64,000 nt of DNA, taken from Knufia peltigerae. Its lineage: Eukaryota > Ascomycota > Eurotiomycetes > Chaetothyriales > Trichomeriaceae. The translations under genes were made by a program, and so were the position numbers. The stretch's first letter is position 1; each line of letters opens with the position of its first letter. The notes below the pieces were generated by a model, which was not told the DNA's origin, ran no database searches, and saw only the letters and a list, made by a program, of their open reading frames with translations. Shown here piece after piece: positions 54,998 to 64,000 of this stretch. The stretch covers positions 22,388 through 86,387 of the forward strand of contig JAPDRN010000135.1 of the NCBI GenBank assembly GCA_030247855.1. Reading direction: 5' to 3'.

Positions 54998-57747
54998 ATG
55001 GAATCAACTCTCAATCACATGCTGTACGCGCGCCAGGTAGGTACCATTTCATTTGTCTTTTGCAGTATGATGATAATCCGCTCACCTTGTTTTGTAGTCG
55101 CAGGGCAGCAATCGTGGAGGTGGCTCGAACTCACTCTCCGGTATTTTGTCGACTTTGATCCCAACGCTGGTCATCGCCGTCGTCGCCTTCTCTGCTTTCC
55201 TCTTCGTTCGGACTCGTTATTCGCGTGTCTACCGTCCGCGGTCGGATGAAAGACTCTTCCAGGATGGCTGGCAGACTCCCAAGTCCGACACCAGCTTCTT
55301 CGGCCTGATCAAAAACCACTCGACCCTTCCCGACAGCCATGTGCTCAGACACAACTCGCTTGATGGTTACCTGTGGCTCCGCTTCTTCAAGGTCCTGATT
55401 GTCATGAGTTTTGTCGGATGCATTATCACCTGGCCTGTCTTGTTCCCTGTCAATGCCACTGGCGGCGGTGGTCAACAACAATTGGACATTCTGAGCATGT
55501 CCAATGTCGAAAACCCAAACCGGTACTACGCTCATTCAATTATCGGATGCATCTTTCTCGGCTTTGTGGTTCTTTTGCTCGCTCGCGAAAGGATCAACTT
55601 TATCGGCCTTCGACGAGCGTTTTTCCTTTCGGCGGCTCACGCTCAACGTCTCTCCTCACGTACGTTGATGGTCCTTGGATTGCCTCTCGAATTCCAGGAT
55701 GAAAAGGCTCTCAGAGAGATGTTTGGTCCTTACGTGCGTAAAATCTGGCTCGTGACGGACTGCAAGAAACTCGAGGACGACGTCAAGAAACAGAACAAGA
55801 CTGCGCTGAAGCTCGAAGGGGCCGAAATGAAGATGATCAAGAATGCAAACAAGCTACGCAATAAGACCCTCAAGAAGCAGACCACAGACACGCCAACCGA
55901 GCAGAACGCTCTTCATTGGATTAACCCTAAGAAGCGACCACAGCACCGTCTGAAGCCTCAATTGTGGAAGAAGGTTGATACCATCAATTGGTCTCGCGGC
56001 ACTCTCACCGAGCTTGACCGGTTCGTCCACGAGCAGCAAAGCGAGCATCTCGACTTGAAGCATACCAAAGTCCCTGCGGCCTTTATCGAATTCTCCAACC
56101 AGTCGGCTGCTCACCACGCCTATCAAACCATTGGCACTGGCTCATTGAACAAATTCAACCCACGCTACATTGGAGTTCAGCCGGATGAAGTTGTATGGAA
56201 GAATCTCAGCGTCAGCAATGCCTCTCGCAAGACTAAATTGCTCCTCGCAACGGCCGTTATCTGGGTCATGATCATCTTCTGGGCCATTCCCGTTGCCTTT
56301 GTGGGTGCATTATCCAACATCAACTACTTGACCAACAAGGTACATTTCCTTAGCTTCATCAACGACATTCCCAAGGTCATCCTCGGTCTCGTCACTGGTC
56401 TGCTCCCCACAATCTTGCTAGCCGTGTTGATGGCTCTTGTCCCAATCTTCTGTGCTCTGCTCGCAAAACTTGCTGGAGAACCAACTCTGTCAGCCATTGA
56501 GCTCCGAACTCAGAGCTGGTACTTTGCCTTCCAAGTCGTGCAAGTTTTCCTCATCACCACATTTACTTCTGGTAAGTCATTGGTTCTCCGAGCCCAACAG
56601 AAAATGTTCAGGAGGCTGACAATGTGTAGCTGCCACTTCGGTGACCACTCAGATCATCCAAAACCCAGGCTCTGCCCCTACGCTGCTTGCCACCAATCTG
56701 CCCAAGGCATCCAATTTCTACATCAGCTACTTCATTCTGTTCGGCCTTGCTCAGGCAGCCCTGCAACTTCTCAACATCGTCCCACTTCTGATGTATACCC
56801 TCGTCGGCGGCCTCTTGGACAGTACCCCGCGAAAGAAGTACAATCGCTACATCAGCATCCCGGGTTTGGGTTGGGGCTCAACCTACCCTAAATTCACCCT
56901 TCTTGGTGTTATCGCAATCACATACGCTTGCATCGCGCCTCTGGTACTTGGTTTCGCAACCATCGGCTTCTGTCTGCTCTACCTCATGTTCAGATACAAC
57001 TTCCTCTTCGTCATGGGCAATAAGACCGACCTGAAAGGTGAAGGTTACTCCAAGGCATTGAAACACATGATGATCGGTGTTTACCTCGCCTCCATCTGCC
57101 TCATCGGTCTGTTTGCCATTGGCTGCAGCAAGAGTGCCGTCAGCGCGGGTCCTTTGGCCATCATGGTCGTGTTCCTTGTTGTTGTGATCATTTTCCAATT
57201 CCTGCTTGACCGGGCTCTGTCTCCTCTCGAGAAGACCATGCCATTGGAATTGTTGCAAGGGAATAAGTTCAGCACAACCGTTGTCGAGCAGATCATGGAT
57301 GAGCACGAGATGAAGCAAGATCAAATGGAAAGTGGATCGGCCAGTCAAGAGAAGTCCGTTCCTGAGTTCGTCAAAACTGAAGGTGACGCTCCCCAACCCA
57401 AGAACAAACCTTTCAACTTCTTGAGCCGACGTCTGGAACCAATGCTGCTCAAGTTCTACGAGGCAAACAAGAGTATCGCACCGGCCGAGCACGACCATAA
57501 TATTCCAGCATACACGTCGGAAGAATATGAGCAATCATACCTCAACCCAGCCATCACATCTCCTGCTCCTCTCATCTGGCTAGCCAAGGATCCCGCTGGC
57601 GTGAGCAAGGTTCTTGTGCAAGAAAACCGAGAAGCCAGCATTGACAGCACAGATTCTCATGCAGAACTCAATGAGAAGAACAAGCTTGTGTGGAATGAGG
57701 ATGAACTTCGCCAGGCGCCATTGTGGCGAAGACCTGTACGATATTAA
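54998..57747 (+). CDS. CSC1/OSCA-type calcium-permeable stress-gated cation channel (DUF221)
   Basis: Exons 54998-55036, 55098-56571 and 56630-57747 (introns 61 and 58 nt), 876 residues. Order: short extracellular N-terminus and TM0 (ILSTLIPTLVIAVVAFSAF), TM1-2 with FFKVLIVMSFVGCIITWPVL and a His-rich YYAHSIIGCIFLGFV, a cytosolic RRM-like domain of about 220 residues (RTLMVLGLPLEFQDEKALRE, AAFIEFSNQSAAHHAYQTI), then about eight membrane helices with LPTILLAVLMALVPIFCALL, IELRTQSWYFAFQVVQVFLI and the FGLAQAALQLLNIVPLLMY region. The C-terminal 150 residues are cytosolic and acidic. This is the osmosensitive channel family of yeast CSC1/PHM7. A 13-codon first exon before the membrane start is supported by good splice sites. 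Confidence 0.93.
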
Positions 57748-59097
57748 TCCAGTCAAGTTGCAGTCACCTATCGAGTAGGTAGATTTGCGGAGTTGACCGG
57801 GCACGGGGCATCGAAACGAAGGAGTCGATTGTCACCAAAGGGCTTGTTTTGAAATTATTTAGTTATGAACGGACCAAACAAGAATTAATTCAACAAAGAC
57901 CAGGGGATGTGTTTCGGTCGTTAAGGGGAAAATGGAAATGGGCAACAACAAAACTATTAGCGGCTACATGGATACCCTGGTTTAATGATACTTAGTTACT
58001 TAATTGAAGAATTCTAAACATGTTTTGATTTGAAGTTGAGATTTGACTCGTTTTTGATTATATGTGTTCTTTGGCCCTTGTCAAAGGTAGAGAGAGACAG
58101 GATAGACTAATCATAACCCCGACGATTTGGCTGTCTGAACATGAAACGAGATGGATGAGTGATATTCTACGTACATACGTACCTACCGTTTGTCGCTATG
58201 ATGCATCCATGGTACCGAGGTAGGTATGTTTCGATCAACTATCAAACAACTCGTACTTGATTCATTGTAGATGTCTAGATTACACCATACTGTACGATGT
58301 TTTTGATATTTTTCCTTCTTTTTTCGGGCGCAAGGCCTAATTGGGTCTTTCGTGGTTGTACGGATTCGTTTCTCGCACGAGAGACCAGTGCCTGTGTGTA
58401 TGTACGAGGAGTGATCAAGGACATGTCAGTGGCTTAAGCCATTTTACACGTTTGCCTGGTGCTGGTGCTGGCGCATGGAGTCCGGGTCGTGTAAATATTG
58501 TGTGTAATCACTAATCCATCCCGTTTTTCTCTGTCCTTTGACACGGGGTTGATCACCAACTACCTACTCCGTACACACCAAATAGCTACTACCTCCTTAA
58601 GGCAAAATACATGGGCATTGCTGTGTGCATCACAGAATGATCCCTGTGGCCCAATCATCAATGGACCTCCTGTCGCCCTTTCCGAGGCTTTTATATTCGC
58701 AAACATTACGTGCGATAAACTGTACGAGTAGTGCAGCGAACGATGGCTTGGTGGTGATGATGGTGGGAAACTAATCGACGCACACTCTATGGCGAGGGTA
58801 GGAAATAGTAGTCTGTTCATTTCCAATCATGCCCTGGCTTGAGAACATGATGATGAGACGGGACGATGACATTCTTACATACAGCAAAGAAGGGGGAAAA
58901 TTGGTATATAACGATGGATCATTACTTCTTTGATCTCTTTCAAAACTTCTCAAGTACAGTTTCAACCTCAAAGTGAAGGTACAACAAAATACTCTCCCAT
59001 CACTTTTCCAAAAGTCGAGAAGAAACAGGAACCAAAACCCAACCCAGAAACAAGTCACCAAACAAGTTCAAAGACAAAGTCGTTCATCACCAACAAA
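57748..59097. other. Intergenic, 1.35 kb
   Basis: Holds the 3' flank of the channel gene and the promoter of the carbonic anhydrase gene, one exact TACTCCGTA at 58565-58573 and GTACATACGTACCTACC-type repeats near 58168-58190. No coding frame supported. Confidence 0.4.
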
Positions 59098-59829
59098 ATG
59101 GCATCCCGTATGGACCAACTTCTCCAAGCGAATTCGGTGTTTGCCCAATCATGGCCAACTCCTCCTACCATGGTCCAGATGAGAGCTGTGGCAGATGGTG
59201 CTCTTCTCGTTTGTAAGTTTGAAATGTTTGCCTCATCCCTGTACGGGGTGACTGGCGACATTGTATCTTATCTGCATTGTGGTGTGGCAAATTGCTAATC
59301 AGCTTCGATGCATACAGTGACATGCATGGACCCTAGAGTTGTTCCTGAACAATTCCTTCCCAACGCTCAATTCGCTGTTTTTCGCAACGCAGGTGGAAGA
59401 TATAGTTCCGACCTAGTCCGTACCATAGCCACGGTCAGGAAGTTGATGGCAGATAAACCTGGTGCAAAGACCACGGTCATGGTCGTACATCATACAGGTA
59501 CGTACCACCACTCACCCATCGAGAAGGTCAAGACAGAGGTCGATGGTCGCAAGTACGTACGAAGTACTCCGTATAACTGACACGAATCTCCTCTAGATTG
59601 TGGCATGACTCATCTCACAAACAAAGAAATCCAAGATGATTTGGTTACCAAGTTTCCCGGATCGGCAGAGACTGCAAAGGAGATCGACTTTGGATGTTTC
59701 GCTGAAGAAGATCTTGTAAAGACCATCAAAGAGGACGTCGAGGCTTTGCAAGCAGAAGAGATCTTGAAGGGTGTCGAAATTCTGGGCTTTACCTTGGACA
59801 CTGTGACGGGAATTTTGAGTAGGGTGTGA
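59098..59829 (+). CDS. Beta-carbonic anhydrase, small type
   Basis: Exons 59098-59212, 59318-59497 and 59597-59829 (introns 105 and 99 nt), 175 residues. Zinc enzyme interconverting CO2 and bicarbonate. The family zinc site is complete across exon joints: CMDPR (Cys and Asp-Arg dyad, after LT) and HHTDCGM (His and Cys). NAGGRYSSDLVRTI is the NAG block. The chain is shorter than the 230-280 residues of plastid or yeast Nce103-type enzymes and matches the compact fungal/bacterial beta-CA subclass. No targeting sequence is seen, so cytosolic. Intron 2 contains one exact TACTCCGTA copy. The family assignment is firm. Confidence 0.93.
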
Positions 59830-60218
59830 GACTCACCAACAGGCATGATTCATAACATACTGTAGGCGTACTCAACAGAATTGAATATCTGGAGATAGTG
59901 CTTGGTAGTGGAGGAGTACTATGTAGGAAGCGAAAGTTGATTGTGTTGACGAGGCTGAAAGCTGAACAACAAGGCTGACGACGTCATCTACTATTTGCGT
60001 GCAGTAAGGAAATCAACAATTCGTGCTCTACAAGTCATTTGTATTTCCACTCATTCAATCGAGATTGTGAACTTGTTTCGAATTTCCTTTTCATGGGGTA
60101 ACTATGAACCTCGCAGCCTCGTGAGAGCCCACAGAATGCACCTCGTCCTGCCGTGACGGCCACTGCGACCGCGCCAGACCAGAACAAAACATGGCCGACC
60201 TCGTCGCGTTCAACGACG
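59830..60218. other. Intergenic, carbonic anhydrase / seipin
   Basis: 389 nt with the 3' flank of the carbonic anhydrase gene and the leader of the seipin gene. Nothing else recognised. Confidence 0.4.
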
Positions 60219-61555
60219 ATGGAGAACGCGACGACTCGATCTTCCGGCGAGCTTGGGTTCGTTATGACGCTTGCCTCACATGCATTGAAGCCACCGAGTA
60301 TTGACCAAGGTACCTGCAACAGTATCTGGCTCTCACGCCAGCCCGCGTCCTCACCTCCCGTACCGCCGTCAAAGCCTACCTGGGCACCCTCCTCTTCTTG
60401 ACCACCTCCACCGTCCTCCTCACGGTCTCCTCCACCGCGTTCGGCTTCTTCTACTACAACTACATCCCCCAGATCGATCTTGAACGCGTCTTATACCTGC
60501 AATATGGCGAGGGGCCGCGACACCCGCCGCACGCGACGATTGCTCTCGACACGACCGCCCTGATAACTCAACAGGCGTACGACGTGGATCTGATACTCGA
60601 CATGCCCAGGACACCTACGAACCTCGACGCCGGGAATTTCATGCTGGACCTGTCGTTACTCGGGCCCGGACCCAATGTGGTGCGAAACGTCCCTGAGCCT
60701 CTGTCGTCGTGGCTCGGCAATATCACCGTGGACAACGTCTACTCTCGTTCACGGAGACCTACCATCCTACCGTACTCTTCTCCGATCCTTTCAGTCAGCA
60801 ACACACTCCTGTACCTGCCGTGGCACATGCTCGGATTCCGGGACCTAGACGCGGCCCACCTGGTCGTGCCGATGTTTGAAATGATCACATTCCCCCGAGG
60901 GGCACGAAACATACCGACCCACGCACGATTGGAGCTGCAGTCGACCAGCGTCCTGCAGGTTTACAGTGCAAAGTTGGTGTTCCGTGCCAAGTTCCAGGGT
61001 ATGAGGTATCTGATTTACAATTACCGGGTACCTGCCTTCGTCGTCTTCACGGCGCTGTTTTACACCGTCAGTGTGACGAGTATGGGTTTGGCCTGGGCTT
61101 TATTGTCGATGCTCTGGTCTAAGAAAGATGACGGCGACGGGAGAGACCGCACCGTGATGAAGAAAGAAGGACGCCAGAGTGACATCAAGCGTGAAGATGA
61201 AGGACGACGTAAAATTAAGGAAGAAGAAGAAACAGACTCCTCGCAGCATGGGTTATCACTTTCGAATTTATCAGATACCGCAGCACAATTTCCCACACGG
61301 ACCGGACAGATGCCTTTGAGGTTCGAAGGGCGATCTCCAGCAGCAGATGCAGAACAGGATGAAGAGGTGGAGCGTTTGACGCCTCCACCTGGTCCTGATG
61401 AGGTTGCAGACGACGAGGAAGAAGAGGACGAAACGCAAGAAATTCGTGGTAGAAGATTCGAAGGCGATTCTGGGATTGGGACAAGTATGGAAAGTGAGCA
61501 TCAAAGTTCTGGCATCGTCAGGAGAAGAAGTTCCAGAGGCCTTTCAAACAGATGA
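60219..61555 (+). CDS. Seipin (lipid-droplet assembly protein)
   Basis: Exons 60219-60256 and 60310-61555, 427 residues. Seipin sits in the ER membrane at ER-lipid droplet contacts and organises triacylglycerol into droplets. Visible: TM1 (LGTLLFLTTSTVLLTVSSTA then FGFFYYNYIP), the lumenal beta-sandwich with AYDVDLILDMPRTPTNLDAGNFM, SVLQVYSAKLVFRAKFQGMR, and TM2 (VPAFVVFTALFYTVSVTSMG). The cytosolic tail of about 150 residues is charged and acidic with KEEEETDSS and DEEEEDETQE runs. The long frame opens only after a stop, so a 38 nt first exon (MENATTRSSGELG) is predicted; its donor GTTCGT is weak and that start is the least certain part. It converges on the amidase gene 125 nt away. Confidence 0.85.
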
Positions 61556-61680
61556 AGGATTTAAGTCTTTCTGGTCGTCTACGGCTCTGATGCCTCAAAT
61601 CGATTGCTCGCATCACAAACTCCCTTGATCGCTTTCACAACTTGCTTGGCCCGTTGTTGATTTCCATTCCAAACGTGCTC

Positions 61681-63534
61681 TCAACGAGAATGCAAAATGT
61701 CATCGACTATTCCCGCCATCAGCAGCAATCGTTCGTCCTCCTGCTTCATTCCCACGAGTTGAAGTGCGGTGGGAGCATTCGCATAGTCCTCGGGCCCGGT
61801 AAACATCGAGTACAGTTTCTCGTCGTCTTCTCCATACTTTGCCGCCTGGTCGACGACATCCGATGTCTCGTCGACCTTTCCGACCGGAATGATGCAGGAT
61901 GGGTAGTCGACCAGGTTCCACAATGCCAGTGCCACCGACGACCACGAATCGATCGGGGGTGCGGTGTGTGGAGCCAGAGGACCAAGGATGGCGTCGAGTC
62001 TGTTCTCGAGCCACATGTCCCTGTACGCCGTCTCGGCTTGTTCGCGCGCGACGGTCCATGCGAATAGGTCGTCCAGGGACTTGGACGGCATGGACATTAG
62101 ACCGATACGTTTCACCGACTCGACCAGTGGTTCGTCTGCTGCGGAGAGGTGACCACGGACGGTCTAGTCGTGAAAGATGGATATGTCAGTTGGTCTGTGT
62201 TTCGCATGGCAAAAGCTGGACATACCTTGCAACCTTCAAGAGAATAAGATGTCCACGACGTCCCGATATCTCTCATGACATTTGGCAATTCAACATGAAC
62301 CAGTTCGACACCGGCGACGCGCAGTTTCTCCGTCGCTTCGGCCAGTGCCCGCCTGATAGGTGGAGTGGGCGTCAACAACCCTTCGTCCTGGACGACACCT
62401 ACCTTCAGACCCGCTGCTGCGCGGGGTGGCGTCTCGAGTCCTCGCCACGGAACATGCAAGCAATTCACGTCGACCTTCCACGGGTCGTGCGTCATGACGG
62501 TTTTCATCAACAACTCACAACTGCGCATGCTCGTCGCCAAGGGCCCCGCGACGGGCAAGATGCCCGCGTGTCCCGGGACCGTGGGGTTCCTTTGTCCGGC
62601 GAACGGCACGATACGCTCGGACGGTTTGAAGCCGTACACGCCGCAGCAGTGTGCCGGGATGCGGATGCTCCCCGCGACATCGGTGCCGATGCCTAGCACG
62701 CTGCCACGCATGGCGACCAGGGCTCCCTCGCCGCCGGAGCTGCCGCCCGCGGTGAGGCGGGCGTTGTGCGGGTTCAGCGTGCGTCCAAAGACGTTGTTGT
62801 CCGTGTCGGCCGTCATCATGGTCTGAGGCACGTTGGTCTTGCAGTAAAAGACTGCGCCGAGGTCGAGAAGCAGTTTCGGTAAAGCCGAGTACGTCGTGCT
62901 TGGGTTTCCGGCGAAGTGGATCAGTCCCGTGGTCGAGTCGACGCCGGGAATCTGAAAACAATCTTTCAGAGAGATTGGGAGACCCCAGAGCGGTGGAAGT
63001 GGCGTCGAAGAGGGTGCGGATGCTCGAGCTGCTTCTAGATCCCTCGCGCGTTCGATGGCCGATGCGAACATGATTTCCGTCAAGCAGTTTGTCTACTCGC
63101 GACACCAGAGTCAGTGTGAGATGGCCAGTCGTGGTCGAGAGAACCGAGGCTATAAAAGGGGAAGGGGGGGAGGGGGGACCGGTTTGGGTATTTACCACTT
63201 GTTGGGCAATGGCGGCACGTTTACAAAACGCCGTGACGACTTCGGTGGCGGTATATCCCTTGTCGTCGGGACCACGTCTGAGCGCGTCGAGTAGGGACAC
63301 GGCGTCATGGTCACCAGTGATCTCGAGTTCTCGTGGTGTCAGGATCCCACAAGTCACGGGGACGTCAGTCACATTCGCACGAGGACTGCCCAGGTTGTAT
63401 TCTTCCAATTTGGCTCGTGGGATGAGCCATTCTTTCGGGACGAGACGAGATCTTTGGTCTTGTTTACGTCGAGCAATGACATGCCACGGATCTCGTTGAT
63501 TTTGGGTTCCGCCTGATGTGGATGTGGTTGACAT
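61681..63534 (-). CDS. Amidase-signature hydrolase
   Basis: Exons 63196-63534, 62226-63092 and 61681-62163 (introns 103 and 62 nt), 562 residues. Amidase-signature enzymes hydrolyse amide bonds with a Ser-cisSer-Lys triad. All three are visible: Lys in PISLKDCF near 155, cis-Ser in TAGGSSGGE near 230 and the nucleophile in GTDVAGSIRIPA near 252. The N-terminus matches fungal acetamidases and general amidases (WLIPRAKLEEY, then PRELEITG, ATEVVTAFCKRAAIAQQ). The C-terminal lid is normal, ending IVDDILHSR. No signal peptide, so cytosolic. The substrate is not evident; acetamidase/GmdA-type enzymes are the nearest named relatives. Other-frame and antisense frames overlapping it (for example 62515-63534 in its unspliced continuation) are artefacts. 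Confidence 0.93.
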
Positions 63535-63969
63535 CGTTGGGGGACACGATGAATAGATGTAAATGTAAAGATGTAAAGATCAGGGGGTTGATATTTGGGT
63601 AACAAGAGTCAAACATTGGTTTTTTTCCCCCTCTTCTTTCGTCCATGGTTGTCTCGTTCAGTGGCCTTTTTATGCATTGACCGTCGGTCCCCAGGGCTGG
63701 TACTCCGTACTTTAAGGCATCCAAACCCTGCTGAAAGGAGATGATTGGACGAGTACACCCCAGGTAGGGAACTTTTGGCCGACGTGACAAACAAGACACA
63801 AGAGTATTTTATCACCAAGGTAAGGTGAGGGAGGTAGTTCTTGAGAAGTACCGGTACTTTGTATTGACTCCACCGCCGGCCCTTTTTTATATCAGGGCAA
63901 CCCTCCGGTCCTGCATGAGACGTTGCGAGTAATTACGACGGAGTAAGGAGTACCACCAGTAATGATTAT

Positions 63970-64000
<31 letters not shown>
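63535..64000. other. Intergenic, right edge
   Basis: Upstream flank of the amidase gene with one exact TACTCCGTA at 63701-63709, a near copy at about 63938-63950 and a CT/CA microsatellite at the end. No gene seen. Confidence 0.45.
63971..64000. repeat. CT microsatellite passing into CA
   Basis: About 11 CT units followed by ACACACA reach the window edge, so the full length is not visible. Confidence 0.9.

Noticed and set aside
61899..62696. 265-codon antisense frame over the amidase gene
   Set aside because: Shadow of the amidase exons, which carry the full catalytic triad on the other strand.
1..64000. tRNA genes, transposons or CRISPR arrays
   Set aside because: None was recognised by eye. 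CRISPR is not expected in a eukaryote; a tRNA scan would be needed to exclude intron-containing tRNAs.

Overview
The window is nuclear DNA of a filamentous ascomycete (Pezizomycotina). The evidence is compact intergenic spaces, many short introns (mostly 45-75 nt, GT-AG, with CTGAC/CTAAC-like branch sites), fungus-restricted families (Zn2Cys6 regulator, fungal hybrid histidine kinase with a kinase-like/AAA/GAF head, fungal PRP4 kinase) and a strongly over-represented TACGGAGTA noncoding motif. An eurotiomycete-type genome fits best, but that placement is inference. No tRNA, rRNA, transposon or CRISPR array was seen. Gene models were built by joining reading frames across splice sites, so exon coordinates are predictions.

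Layout. 0.6-8.0 kb (-): a 2423-residue hybrid histidine kinase with two short 5' exons. 8.9-9.8 kb (-): a secreted, probably GPI-anchored protein. 11.6-12.2 kb (+): a small secreted protein with Kex2-type sites. 14.0-15.2 kb (-): an unknown protein with a tryptophan/glycine tail. 16.0-16.3 kb (-): TMA7. 16.7-18.4 kb (+): a Zn2Cys6 regulator. 18.5-19.3 kb (-): an SDR-like protein without the usual active site. 20.3-21.2 kb (+): a LigB-type extradiol dioxygenase homologue. 21.7-24.0 kb (+): PRP4-type spliceosomal kinase.

24.5-41.2 kb looks like a metabolic gene cluster. It holds an FAD dehydrogenase of the fumarate reductase/ketosteroid dehydrogenase superfamily (21 predicted exons, including one of 1 nt and one of 8 nt), a Baeyer-Villiger-type monooxygenase, a phenol-hydroxylase-type FAD monooxygenase, a C2H2/fungal_trans regulator and two MFS transporters. 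There is no polyketide synthase, NRPS or terpene cyclase, so oxidative breakdown of a cyclic or aromatic compound is the most economical reading: import, hydroxylation, dehydrogenation, ring oxygenation, possibly ring cleavage by the nearby dioxygenase.

41.7-64 kb is mostly housekeeping: a ZNFX1-like NFX1-finger helicase (-), a PHD-finger protein (-) sharing a promoter region with a copper P-type ATPase (+), a CSC1/OSCA-type channel (+), a small beta-carbonic anhydrase (+), seipin (+) and an amidase-signature enzyme (-).
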